DNA from: DASRYH01 sp035687245 | Lineage (GTDB): Bacteria > Actinomycetota > Coriobacteriia > Anaerosomatales > PHET01 | NCBI GenBank assembly: GCA_035687245.1 | Contig: DASRYH010000028.1 | Span: 62,001 to 126,000 of the forward strand | DNA: 64,000 nt | Reading direction: 5' to 3' | Shown here: piece by piece, positions 18,151 to 26,455 of the stretch | Layout of the letters: every line of letters begins with the position of its first letter | How positions within the stretch are numbered: position 1 is the stretch's first letter | The notes under the pieces: model-generated | What the model was told of the DNA's origin: nothing | The model's database searches: none | Seen by the model: only the letters and a program-made list of their open reading frames with translations | Translations under genes and position numbers: made by a program

Positions 18151-18179
18151 ATCGTAACAGTTGTTACAAACATCAACAA
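18151..18179 (-). promoter_or_regulatory. rex promoter with Rex-type operator in the spacer
   Basis: On the minus strand a -35 TTGTTG (18179-18174) and -10 TACGAT (18156-18151) are 17 bases apart. The palindrome GTAAC-AACT-GTTAC (18167-18154) fills the spacer and touches the -10, an ideal position for autorepression. Rex as the ligand is inferred from recurrence at two other promoters. Confidence 0.7.
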
Positions 18180-18250
18180 CGATTTCGGGGGCAGATGAGC
18201 ATGCGGAACAGGCTCAGGGCACACCATGGGTCTGCGGCGCAGCGTCGAGA

Positions 18251-19375
18251 CTAGCTCAGTGCCTCTTCCAGCCTCGAGATGACGTCCGAGCGCGTGATGA
18301 CTCCCACGAGACGCCCTTGGTCCACCACGAGCAGCGCGCCCGGCCGGTCCCCCGCAAGACGCCCAAGCACCGTGTCCACCGGCGTATCAGCCTTAACCAC
18401 AAGAGCGTCGAGCCCGCGGTTGGTCACGTCGATGGTCTTGACGAAGGGCCACTCTGACATCTCGACCCTCTTCACGTCTGGCAGCGTGATGAGCCCGACG
18501 ATCGCGCCGTCGTAGAAGACGGGATACCTGGAGTGCCGGCGGCCGATGAAGTGCTCGTTGACGAGCACGTCGAGCGTCGACGAGCCTTCAACGTACTCAG
18601 GCTCCGACGACATGATGTCGCGCGCTGTCACGCCTTCCAGCGTCGACTTGACCACCTGCTGCTGAAGGGCCTGACTCGCGAGTGTGGCGATGAACCAGCC
18701 GACGAGTCCGAACCAGATGAGGTCTGCGCTGCCCTGCAGGACGCTGTAGACGGCCAGCACGACCATCGACCAGCCGATGAACTGGCCGGAGCGAACCGCC
18801 CAGCGCGTCGCCTTCATCGCATCGCCGGTGATGCCCCATAGAATCGACCTCAAGACCCGACCGCCATCGAGCGGGAATCCAGGGAGCAGGTTGAAGACGG
18901 CGACGAACATGTTGATCAGCGACAGGTACTGCAGAGGTGCCGAGACAAACCAAGGCGCGCCCTGTGCTGTCGCGACCGCGTAGGCGAGGAACAGAGCGGC
19001 TGCCAGCACCAGGCTCATCGCCGGGCCAGCGGCGGCCATCAAGAACTCTCGTCCCGGCGTCTTGGGCTCTTCGTCGATCTGCGCGACGCCGCCGAAGATG
19101 AAGAGCGTGATCCTCTCCACGTGACCGCCTTCCGCGCGCGCCACAAGCGAGTGACACAACTCGTGAGCGAGTATCGAGGCGAAGAAGAGCAGCGAGGTGA
19201 CAGCCCCCACCACGTAGTGCAGCACGGCCGGGGCGCCAGTGGCGCCCGGGATGCGCGGGAAGTAGCTCGAACCGAGCGAGAAGGTCACCAACCCAAAGAT
19301 CACGAGCCAGCTCAAGTCGACCTCGACGGGGATGCCGAAGATCTTTCCGAGCCGTATGGACGGAACGTCGAACAT
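18251..19375 (-). CDS. Site-2 protease family (M50) zinc metalloprotease with CBS domains
   Basis: The 374-aa membrane protein has the M50 active site HELCHS (HExxH, in LAHELCHSLVARAEG) and the second motif with metal Asp in NLLPGFPLDGGRVLRSI. About six membrane segments are followed by two C-terminal CBS motifs (ARDIMSSEPEYVEG and VDTVLGRLAGDRPGALLVVD), which bind adenine nucleotides. It resembles the Rip3/SpoIVFB-like group that cleaves membrane-embedded anti-sigma factors or pro-proteins. Substrate unknown. The CBS pair suggests control by energy charge. Confidence 0.92.
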   Translation of the reverse strand: MFDVPSIRLGKIFGIPVEVDLSWLVIFGLVTFSLGSSYFPRIPGATGAPAVLHYVVGAVTSLLFFASILAHELCHSLVARAEGGHVERITLFIFGGVAQIDEEPKTPGREFLMAAAGPAMSLVLAAALFLAYAVATAQGAPWFVSAPLQYLSLINMFVAVFNLLPGFPLDGGRVLRSILWGITGDAMKATRWAVRSGQFIGWSMVVLAVYSVLQGSADLIWFGLVGWFIATLASQALQQQVVKSTLEGVTARDIMSSEPEYVEGSSTLDVLVNEHFIGRRHSRYPVFYDGAIVGLITLPDVKRVEMSEWPFVKTIDVTNRGLDALVVKADTPVDTVLGRLAGDRPGALLVVDQGRLVGVITRSDVISRLEEALS

Positions 19376-19412
19376 CTCCGGCTACCCCCGTCGTGGGACG
19401 ACTAATCCTGCG

Positions 19413-20210
19413 CTAGAAAGCAGCTCCGCTGAGAGCGGTGGCACACACGCAAGGGCGCTCGGCGGGCAGCGCCGGAATCATCCTGTAGATGAGGTCCTTG
19501 ACCTTGCTGTTGTTCTCGTTGAATACACGGACGACCTCGTCGTTGGTTACCGGCGGGACGTCTTCCATGCCAGCGTCGTAATCGGTGATCAGCGAGATGT
19601 TGCAGTAGCACATCTCCAGCTCACGGGCGAGGTAGCACTCGGGGTACTGGGTCATGTTGATGACCTCCCAACCCTGCGAGGCGAACCAGCGCGACTCCGC
19701 ACGTGTCGAGAATCGCGGGCCCTGGATGACGACTACCGTACCGGTGGGGTGAGCGGTGACTCCAACCTGCGAGGCACACTCGATCGCAACCTTGCGCATG
19801 TCGGGGCAGTACGGATCCGCCGACGACACGTGGGTCGTGATGGGACCGTCGTAGAACGTGTCCTTGCGGCCCCACGTCCGGTCTACGAACTGGTCGCAGA
19901 TGACAAAGTGGCCCGGCTCGACGTGCTTCTGGAGCGAGCCGCATGCGTTGGGGCCGATGATGCGCTGGACCCCGAGCTCCTTCATCGCCCACAGGTTCGC
20001 ACGGAAGTTGATCATGTGTGGCGGCAGGTTGTGCTCTTTGCCGTGCCGCGGAAGGAACGCCACGGTGCGCCCGCCGATCTCGCCGACCATGACCGGTGAC
20101 GAGGGTGCACCGAAGGGCGTCGAGACGCGGTGCTCCTTGGGGTTGTCGAGCAGTTCATAGAAGCCGCTGCCGCCGAAGACACCGATCTCGGCGGTCGGGA
20201 AGTCGCTCAT
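19413..20210 (-). CDS. mtnP: S-methyl-5'-thioadenosine phosphorylase
   Basis: The 265-aa protein belongs to the trimeric PNP/MTAP family. EIGVFGGSGFYELL starts the fold; FLPRHGKEHNLPPHMINFRAN, GPNACGSL and INMTQYPECYLARELEMCY are the phosphate- and nucleoside-binding segments. It would phosphorolyse methylthioadenosine to adenine in methionine salvage. ATG 20210 is taken because GGAGG lies just upstream and it starts the conserved region. It could be a broader purine nucleoside phosphorylase; the specificity is inferred. Confidence 0.92.
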   Translation of the reverse strand: MSDFPTAEIGVFGGSGFYELLDNPKEHRVSTPFGAPSSPVMVGEIGGRTVAFLPRHGKEHNLPPHMINFRANLWAMKELGVQRIIGPNACGSLQKHVEPGHFVICDQFVDRTWGRKDTFYDGPITTHVSSADPYCPDMRKVAIECASQVGVTAHPTGTVVVIQGPRFSTRAESRWFASQGWEVINMTQYPECYLARELEMCYCNISLITDYDAGMEDVPPVTNDEVVRVFNENNSKVKDLIYRMIPALPAERPCVCATALSGAAF

Positions 20211-20298
20211 CGAATCCTCCTTTGACGCCACGCTTACGCGGGCCTCACGCTGGTTGGGCGGGTGCCTGTAGATTCTAGTGCATCCCTACCCATTCGCC

Positions 20299-21297
20299 CT
20301 ATGCGGAGAGCCGAAAGTGGGCATCGTCCTCCGTCGGCCTGGTCGGACGGTCGTCGTCGACCGGCTTGGGCGCGTACAGCGGCCGCCGGAAGAGGTTCGC
20401 CGCGTCGGTCCAGTTCTCCTCGATGATGGTCGCGCCACTCAACAGCGCCGCGAAACCGGCGGCCTTCGCGTCGAGGTTGTCGATGTGGTGCAAGAGCAAC
20501 GCCTCGAAGGTCGAGGGCCGCTTCGGCGAGCCCCACTCGAGCTCGCCATGGTGAGAGATCACCGCATGTTCGAGACGCAGTAGCACGTCGGCATCGAGAT
20601 CAACACGCGCAGAGGCGTCGCGAAGGCGCATAGCGCCGCTGACTACGTGCCCCATCAGCCGCCCTGAGTCCGAATAGGCGATCCCGGTGCTGAACGTGAG
20701 CTCGTCGACCTTGCCGATATCGTGCAGAAGCGCTGCCGCAACCAAGACATCGGCGTCGATGCCGTCGTAGCGATCCGCCGCATCCACGCACAGCGAAGCA
20801 ACCGAGACCGTGTGCTCGAGCAGCCCGCCGATGTAGGCATGGTGATAGCCCTGCGACGCCGGGCACATGACGAACGACTCGAAGAATGCTTTGTCGCCGA
20901 AGACGGTGCGGAGCAGCCGCCGAAGTCCCGGATCCTTGACCTTGCGCACCAGCTGTCGCAGCTCGGCGACGAGCTCGTTTCTGTCCCGAACACCCGAGCC
21001 GACCAGATCCTCGACGCTCCACTCCGCCGTCGGCTCCAGATGCTCGACTGAGACTCGGCGAATACCGCGATACACGGTGACGGTGCCCCGTACACGGACC
21101 GCTCCGCCGGCTGGTACTCCGCCGGCATCGGCGCCGGGGCGAAACATGACACCCGGGATGGAGCCGGTGCGGTCACCCAACTCCAGCGAGAGGTAGGCGT
21201 CCCCGTTGCGGGCGGCGCGCATCTCACGACTCCTGAGCACGAAGGTCGAGTCGACGCGGCACCCTTCGGTGAGTTCGTTGATAAAGCGTGCCTTCAT
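20299..21297 (-). CDS. 3'-5' exoribonuclease, YhaM family (OB-fold plus HD domain)
   Basis: The 332-aa protein begins with a nucleic-acid OB-fold (GDAYLSLELGDRTGSIPGVMF) and continues with an HD phosphohydrolase domain. Metal-binding residues are visible as His in LLEHTVSVASLC, HD in AALLHDIGKVDELTF, and His in HAVISHHGELEWG. This is the architecture of Bacillus YhaM. ATG 21297 starts the conserved N-terminus MKARFINEL. Role: trimming of single-stranded RNA ends; DNA has also been reported as substrate for YhaM relatives. Confidence 0.88.
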   Translation of the reverse strand: MKARFINELTEGCRVDSTFVLRSREMRAARNGDAYLSLELGDRTGSIPGVMFRPGADAGGVPAGGAVRVRGTVTVYRGIRRVSVEHLEPTAEWSVEDLVGSGVRDRNELVAELRQLVRKVKDPGLRRLLRTVFGDKAFFESFVMCPASQGYHHAYIGGLLEHTVSVASLCVDAADRYDGIDADVLVAAALLHDIGKVDELTFSTGIAYSDSGRLMGHVVSGAMRLRDASARVDLDADVLLRLEHAVISHHGELEWGSPKRPSTFEALLLHHIDNLDAKAAGFAALLSGATIIEENWTDAANLFRRPLYAPKPVDDDRPTRPTEDDAHFRLSA

Positions 21298-21352
21298 GTC
21301 GACCCTCTTCTCTCGGTGATGGCCCGAGTCTAGAAGGGGGGTCTGACATCGA

Positions 21353-22156
21353 TCAGGCGCGACGAACGCGCACCCTGGTGCCGGGCTCGACTCCGAAGCG
21401 ATCGGCTGCATCGCCGAAGTTCACCGCCAGCGTGAGCCAGCCCGACGAGTCAACGAGCGCAACTGCTTCTCCTTCAGAGACATCGGCGAAGGTCGTCGCG
21501 AGCGGCACCACAAGCGTGTTGTGGCCCAAGGTGACTTCAAGCCGCTCGCCCGCCAGCCCGAGTGATTCAAGGTCCTCCGCGGGTATGTTGAAGCGCAGCG
21601 AGCCGAATCTGTCGGCCTCGAGCACCTCGCCAACGACGTAGTCGCCTTCGAGTTCGCATCGCCCGAAGGGCGCCGCCACCAGCTCGTTGGCGTCGACCTC
21701 AACCCCGAGCGCCAGCGGATTGACGCCACAGGCGAGAGCCGCCGCGGCCGGCGCGAGGACGTCGCGAGCGTGAAACGTTGCGAGAGGGCCCCGAAAGTCG
21801 ATCTTGCCCGGGTCGATGCGTATGGCCTGTCGAATCCCGCCACCACGCCACGCCGCCGGAAGTAGCACTCCGTTGTCGGGGCCTACAAGCCTCGTCCCCT
21901 GCTCGCAGATGATGCACAGGTCGGCACGCCCGCCACCCACGCCTGGGTCGACAACGACGAGGTGTATCGCATCCGGCAGCTGGTAGACACCGGCGGCCGC
22001 GGTCGCCGCTCCCTTGCGGATGTCGAACGGCGGTATCTGGTGCCCCAGGTCCACGACGTACGCCTGTGGACAGGCCCGATGAATCACCGCATGGCAGACG
22101 CCGACCCACGTGTCTTCAAGCCCGAAGTCAGAGACAAAGCTGATGATGGACTGCAC
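21353..22156 (-). CDS. S-adenosyl-L-methionine hydroxide adenosyltransferase (DUF62) family
   Basis: The 267-aa protein has the family's N-terminal ISFVSDFGLEDTWVG, the VVDLGHQIPPFDI segment, VVVDPGVGGGRADL and LVGPDNGVL, which form the SAM site. Members hydrolyse SAM to adenosine and methionine using water; related enzymes are fluorinases and chlorinases. The chlorinase/fluorinase-specific insertions are not evident, so hydrolase is the safer call. The physiological role is unclear in all known cases. Confidence 0.9.
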   Translation of the reverse strand: MQSIISFVSDFGLEDTWVGVCHAVIHRACPQAYVVDLGHQIPPFDIRKGAATAAAGVYQLPDAIHLVVVDPGVGGGRADLCIICEQGTRLVGPDNGVLLPAAWRGGGIRQAIRIDPGKIDFRGPLATFHARDVLAPAAAALACGVNPLALGVEVDANELVAAPFGRCELEGDYVVGEVLEADRFGSLRFNIPAEDLESLGLAGERLEVTLGHNTLVVPLATTFADVSEGEAVALVDSSGWLTLAVNFGDAADRFGVEPGTRVRVRRA

Positions 22157-22239
22157 GAAGCATTCCTCTCGAAGTGGTCACATCGGGGGCACACGCCATC
22201 GACTAGTATGGTAGTACCCGAGCGCGTGGAGGTTCTTGC

Positions 22240-22680
22240 GTGAAAAGGCAGTCCGTCTGGCTCGCTTCGCTTGTTGCGGTCGTTGCCCTCCTTCTCCTAT
22301 CTGGCTGTGCCAACAACGCGCCGCGCTTCGTAGACGAAGGCAAGAGCTACTCGGCAGACGCCGCGCTCGAGCTTCCGATCGACATCAACGCCGGTGCAGT
22401 TGCGGGGCGTCCCGTGGGTGAGGCCGACAAGTTGCGGACCGACGCGCTGGCTGCCCTCAGGCGCCAGGGTGGCGACAAGGCCGACGTCGCGGCGGTCATC
22501 ACCAAGAGCCTCCCGAACAACTCACGCGGTGTGCCCTTCTACGTGGAACTTGCCGAAGTGGACAGCGTGCCCGCCATCATCGTCATCGAAGCGATCGGAC
22601 CCAAGAAGGGCACGCTCGAGGACAAACGCGTATGGGTGCTGGACCGAAACGGCAAGATCCTGCTGATGGGCAACCGCTAG
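22240..22680 (+). CDS. Small putative lipoprotein
   Basis: The 146-aa protein has a signal peptide with a lipobox (LLLLSGC, Cys at ~23), predicting a lipid-anchored extracytoplasmic protein. The mature part is hydrophilic with a central alpha/beta segment (YVELAEVDSVPAIIVIEAIG) ending in VWVLDRNGKILLMGNR. I do not recognise a family. The start is a GTG with GGAGG seven bases upstream. It is divergent from the SAM hydrolase gene across 83 bp. Confidence 0.8.
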   Translation: MKRQSVWLASLVAVVALLLLSGCANNAPRFVDEGKSYSADAALELPIDINAGAVAGRPVGEADKLRTDALAALRRQGGDKADVAAVITKSLPNNSRGVPFYVELAEVDSVPAIIVIEAIGPKKGTLEDKRVWVLDRNGKILLMGNR

Positions 22681-22701
22681 GACTAGAGCCCGGCGAGATT
22701 C

Positions 22702-23076
22702 TTATGCGCACAGCCGGTCGTGGAACTCACGCGAGAGCTCTGGCGTCAGCAGGTGCGCCCAACCGCGCGAAACCTCGTCCCATGCATCAGTCGTGCTTCT
22801 CCCCGATCGAATGAGATCCTCGACCACGCTGTCGACCACAAGGCGAGCGGCGTGCGTGCTGTCACCACCGCGGCGCACCAGCTTGCGACGGATCACACCG
22901 CGGTAGTAGGACTCCGCGCGCCTCTCCAGTCCGAGCGCAGGAGCCTCGCGCAGTGCGCAGCGTGTGGCGGCCACCGCACAACTCACCACGTCGGCCGGCA
23001 CCTCGCCAGCCTCGAGGCTGCGCCTACGCAGCTGGGCAAGGGTTCTCTCAAGCGTGTTGCGGGTGTTGTTCTGCAC
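22702..23076 (-). CDS. Hypothetical helical protein
   Basis: The 124-aa product is predicted largely helical and charged, with no signal peptide, membrane segment or Cys cluster; the only notable feature is an Arg-rich middle (YYRGVIRRKLVRRGG). Codon use is typical for the window, and GGAGG lies upstream of the ATG, which supports coding. It is convergent with the lipoprotein gene. No family recognised. Confidence 0.6.
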   Translation of the reverse strand: MQNNTRNTLERTLAQLRRRSLEAGEVPADVVSCAVAATRCALREAPALGLERRAESYYRGVIRRKLVRRGGDSTHAARLVVDSVVEDLIRSGRSTTDAWDEVSRGWAHLLTPELSREFHDRLCA

Positions 23077-23144
23077 AGTCGGCCTCCTTCACTGCCTGCT
23101 TCCACAGCGAAGGTAGGTGACGGCTCTGACATCTATTGCGGGCG

Positions 23145-23840
23145 TCAGCTCGCGAGCCGCCTCGCGAGCGCCTCGAGCATGAGCCGGACTCCACCCGCTG
23201 CCGCGATCTCAGCAAGTGCCATGGCCAACGCCACGAGCCCGGGCGCGATGAGGTCACGTGCGCGTTCGGCCTTCCGGTCGAACCAGGGCAGCATGCCGAC
23301 CATCACGGCGTTGATGGCGGCTAACGTGGCAAGCACCGACAGCGCGATCAGGACCGGGAATGCGGCGCCAAGCAAGGGGCCACCAAGCCCGACGAGCGCA
23401 ATGCTCACCGGCACACCAGCCAGCCATACCCAGAATCGCCACGCAGTGTCCAGGACGCGAACCTGCGCGGCCCTCTTCCACATGACGTCGTTGAACATCG
23501 GGGTCACGGCAGCCGCCACAGCGAAGCCGACGCCCATTCCACTGGCAAGCCTCAGCCAGTTGGTGGTCTCTCTGAAGCCGCCATACGACGAGACGCCGTC
23601 CCAGCCCATGAATGCGACCAAGAGCCCCATCACCACCCACACGTGGGTACGCGGGAAGCCCCGGGGCTTGTCACGGTGAAAGAAAGCGATCAACACGAAG
23701 GCGAGTGTGAACCCGACGTAGATGCCGGTATCGCGTGCGCACACGGGCGCTTGAAGACCGCCGGCGACGTAGGAGCGCTCCGGAAGTTGGTGGCAAAGCC
23801 CGTAGCCGAGCCAGTGCAGCAGCGCCTGCAGCACACTCAC
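23145..23840 (-). CDS. DUF2085 family membrane protein
   Basis: The 231-aa protein shows the DUF2085 signature in its N-terminus: a CHQLPERS motif and PVCARDTGIYVGF, with two conserved Cys. About six membrane segments follow. The function of DUF2085 is unknown. The start is a GTG; a second GTG two codons later has better spacing to AAGGGG and may be the true start. Confidence 0.82.
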   Translation of the reverse strand: MSVLQALLHWLGYGLCHQLPERSYVAGGLQAPVCARDTGIYVGFTLAFVLIAFFHRDKPRGFPRTHVWVVMGLLVAFMGWDGVSSYGGFRETTNWLRLASGMGVGFAVAAAVTPMFNDVMWKRAAQVRVLDTAWRFWVWLAGVPVSIALVGLGGPLLGAAFPVLIALSVLATLAAINAVMVGMLPWFDRKAERARDLIAPGLVALAMALAEIAAAGGVRLMLEALARRLAS

Positions 23841-23855
23841 CCCTTGGACGAAGAA

Positions 23856-23882
23856 CGGCGGGCCGCATTGAGCGACCCGCCG
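23856..23882 (-). terminator. Terminator of tRNA-Pro
   Basis: CGGCGGG (23856-23862) pairs with CCCGCCG (23876-23882). On the minus strand the stem is followed by TTCTTCGTCC. It begins 13 bases after the tRNA-Pro 3' end. Confidence 0.65.
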
Positions 23883-23894
23883 CTTTCAGCCGAA

Positions 23895-23971
<77 letters not shown>

Positions 23972-24057
23972 GCGAGGGGAAATGCTATCACGCCGAACAG
24001 CGGCACGCTACAACTTTGTTTTCGCATTACCCGAGCTGACGCGCCCAGAACAAATGA

Positions 24058-24089
24058 GGAGGCCCGACCGTGTTACCGGCCGGGCCTCC
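24058..24089 (-). terminator. Terminator of the 24-heme cytochrome gene
   Basis: A 13-bp stem with one mismatch is formed by GGAGGCCCGACCG (24058-24070) and CGGCCGGGCCTCC (24077-24089) with a 6-base loop. On the minus strand it is followed by TCATTTGTTCT. It lies 27 bases after the stop. Confidence 0.8.
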
Positions 24090-24115
24090 ACTACGTCTTC
24101 CGCAGTCGGCTTCTG

Positions 24116-26305
24116 CTAGTTCAGCAGGCCCTTCTTGGCGAGGTTGACGTGGCAGTTCGCGCAGAAGGTCGGCTTGTGGCAGCCGAAGCAGCCATCGGTG
24201 CCGTTCTTCTTGACGACGTTCGGGTGGTAGCGGACCCACGGCTTGTCGGCCGGGGCGCCCTCGTGGTGGCACGAGTTACAGAACGCCGTCTTGTGGCAGT
24301 TCGAGCAAGTGGACTTGCTCAGCTTCTTGTCGGCAAAGCTCTTGGCGTGCGCCCCACCGTTGCCGGCGCCCTTGGCTCCGAAGCCATCGGGGTGCGGCAT
24401 CTCGAGCTTGTGGCAGCTGCTGCAGAACTTGGCGTTCGGCAGTGCGGCAACTTCGCCCTTGTGGCAGTAGGTGCAGATCTCGCCATTGTCCTTGTAGAGC
24501 TGGACGTGCTTCGCGTCCTTGTTGCTGAAGTCCCTGATGAACTTGGACTGCTTGTGCGACGCCGGAACGACGTTGCGCTTGTTGTGGCACTTCACGCAGT
24601 CGTTCTTGGTGTGGCACTTCTCCACACAGCCAGCAGCACCATTCTTGTTGACCGAGCCACCGTGGATGCTGATCCACGACTTGCTGGTCGACGAACCAAT
24701 GTGGTGGCAGTTGCTGCAGACTTCCTTGAACTGGTGGCACTTCTTGCACTGGCTCGAGTTCTTCTTGCTGCTCACGTGGTTCGTCTTGAAGTCAGCCGGG
24801 TGCGGCATCTCAAGCTTGTGGCAGCTCTTGCAGAAGGCACCGTTGACGCCGCCAGCGTGGCAGACATCGCAGGCCTCGATCGACTTCTGAGCCTCGACGG
24901 CGTGCTTGCCGCTGACCTTCGCCGGCGTCTTGCCGTAGACGGTCATGGCGCCAGGAGCACCAGGCTTGATCCAGCCAGCCTGCTTGTGGGAGGCCGGGAA
25001 GACCTTCTTCGAGGTGTGGCAGTCGGAGCAGAACTTCGCTTCGTGGCACTCAGCAGTACAGGTCTTGATGCCCTTCTCGGCAACAGCCTTCGGGTGCTGC
25101 TTCGCGGTCCACGGCTCGGTCGCGACGAACTTGTAGCCGCCGGCCTTGGTGCCGTGGTGGCAGTTGTCGCAGAAGTGCGACTCCTCGTTCTTGCCGTGAC
25201 ACATGATGCACTTCTTCGGGAACTGCTTCGACATTGCAGGGTGGCCCTGCGCCGGATCGGCAGTCGCAGTCGGCTCCTTGAAGGCGGCGGGGTGCGGCAT
25301 CTCCATACCGTGGCAGCCGTCGCAGAACTGCTTCTCTACGTGGCATGTGCCGCAGTAGTAGATCGACTCGACCTTCGGCAGCTCGCCGCCGATAGAGTGC
25401 ATCTCGTCGCCAGGGTTCTTCTTCTGCTCTTCGAGCAGCGCCTTGACCTCTTCGCGAGCAACGGGCTTCTCTTCTCCGCCACCGGAGGCATAGGCCTTCT
25501 CGGTACCCAGAAGGCTCTGCTCCTTCTCGGCTGCGCCTTCTTCACCCTCGGCGCTCGCCTCAAGAGCCTTGGCGGCCTCTTCCTTGGCCTCCTTCGCCAT
25601 CTCGGCGTGGCCCTTGGGGTAGAAGTCCTTCTCGCGGTGATTCTCGGGCTTCAGTTCGAAGTTCGAGGGGTGGCACGCGCTACAGCGACCAGGAGCCGCT
25701 GCGCCGTCCTCAAGACCGTGGCAACGGAAGCAAGCGGTCATCGAGGTGAAGACCAAGTGCTTCGTGTTGGGCTGCCCGGTCTTCGGATTCGTAAGCGTGA
25801 GCTTGAAGTCCTCGGTGTGGGCGATACGGTTGTGGCAGACCGGACAGGCCGCGTTAACCTCCGCATGAACGGCGTGATCGATCTTCACGCCCTCAGTCGG
25901 GGTGACCTTGCGGGTCTCCATGCTGTGACACTGGGTGCACTTGTCGCCCGTCATCGTGAGCGCGACCTCGGACTCCCCGTTGAGCGGGAGGTCGTAGTCG
26001 TCACGAACGGTCAGGTACAGCTCACCCAAGGCCTCAGCCTTGTGCAGGATGAAGATGACCGGGTTCGCGTTGACCGGCATGTGGCAAGCCATACAGCTTA
26101 CTTTGGCGTGGGACGAGTGTTCATAGGCAATGATCGTGTCGTCCTGAACCTTGTGGCAGGCCTCCGCGCAGAACCAACGAGTCGAAGTCACCCCCAATAC
26201 GGGAACCATGACCCCGGCAATCACCAGGACCGCTACTAGCGCCCAGATGATGTACCGTGGCCGCCGGACCGGATCCTTGAATCCGGCCAGGGAGATCTTC
26301 GCCAT
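24116..26305 (-). CDS. Membrane-anchored multiheme c-type cytochrome (up to 24 hemes), NapC/NrfH-like N-terminus
   Basis: The 729-aa protein has one N-terminal membrane helix (~20-40) and then heme sites throughout. I count 21 CxxCH motifs plus three CX3CH motifs (CAEACH, CTAECH, CVEKCH), so up to 24 c-type hemes. The first part (EHSSHAKVSCMACHMP) resembles NapC/NrfH quinol dehydrogenases. Between hemes 6 and 7 lies a ~90-residue Ala/Glu-rich helical insert. Motifs such as KLEMPHP recur between heme pairs, suggesting internal duplication. It probably takes electrons from quinol and passes them out of the cell membrane. The downstream ATG (26305) has the better ribosome-binding-site spacing; ATG 26311 is the alternative. 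Confidence 0.93.
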   Translation of the reverse strand: MAKISLAGFKDPVRRPRYIIWALVAVLVIAGVMVPVLGVTSTRWFCAEACHKVQDDTIIAYEHSSHAKVSCMACHMPVNANPVIFILHKAEALGELYLTVRDDYDLPLNGESEVALTMTGDKCTQCHSMETRKVTPTEGVKIDHAVHAEVNAACPVCHNRIAHTEDFKLTLTNPKTGQPNTKHLVFTSMTACFRCHGLEDGAAAPGRCSACHPSNFELKPENHREKDFYPKGHAEMAKEAKEEAAKALEASAEGEEGAAEKEQSLLGTEKAYASGGGEEKPVAREEVKALLEEQKKNPGDEMHSIGGELPKVESIYYCGTCHVEKQFCDGCHGMEMPHPAAFKEPTATADPAQGHPAMSKQFPKKCIMCHGKNEESHFCDNCHHGTKAGGYKFVATEPWTAKQHPKAVAEKGIKTCTAECHEAKFCSDCHTSKKVFPASHKQAGWIKPGAPGAMTVYGKTPAKVSGKHAVEAQKSIEACDVCHAGGVNGAFCKSCHKLEMPHPADFKTNHVSSKKNSSQCKKCHQFKEVCSNCHHIGSSTSKSWISIHGGSVNKNGAAGCVEKCHTKNDCVKCHNKRNVVPASHKQSKFIRDFSNKDAKHVQLYKDNGEICTYCHKGEVAALPNAKFCSSCHKLEMPHPDGFGAKGAGNGGAHAKSFADKKLSKSTCSNCHKTAFCNSCHHEGAPADKPWVRYHPNVVKKNGTDGCFGCHKPTFCANCHVNLAKKGLLN

Positions 26306-26455
26306 ATTCATCTCTCCTTGCTCTGCTCGAATCGCCCAGGCATCGTCAAACGACGGTGTTCGCCCTGCACACCATCAGATGAAAGATATAAGAACCTGAA
26401 CGGCGCTACAACAGAAACGAACCTTCTCACTCCGAGAGTTCGACGAGCAGATGGA

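Noticed and set aside
24116..26305. Repeat array or CRISPR-like pattern
   Set aside because: The regular repeats are codons for CxxCH heme motifs inside one reading frame; there are no constant spacers.
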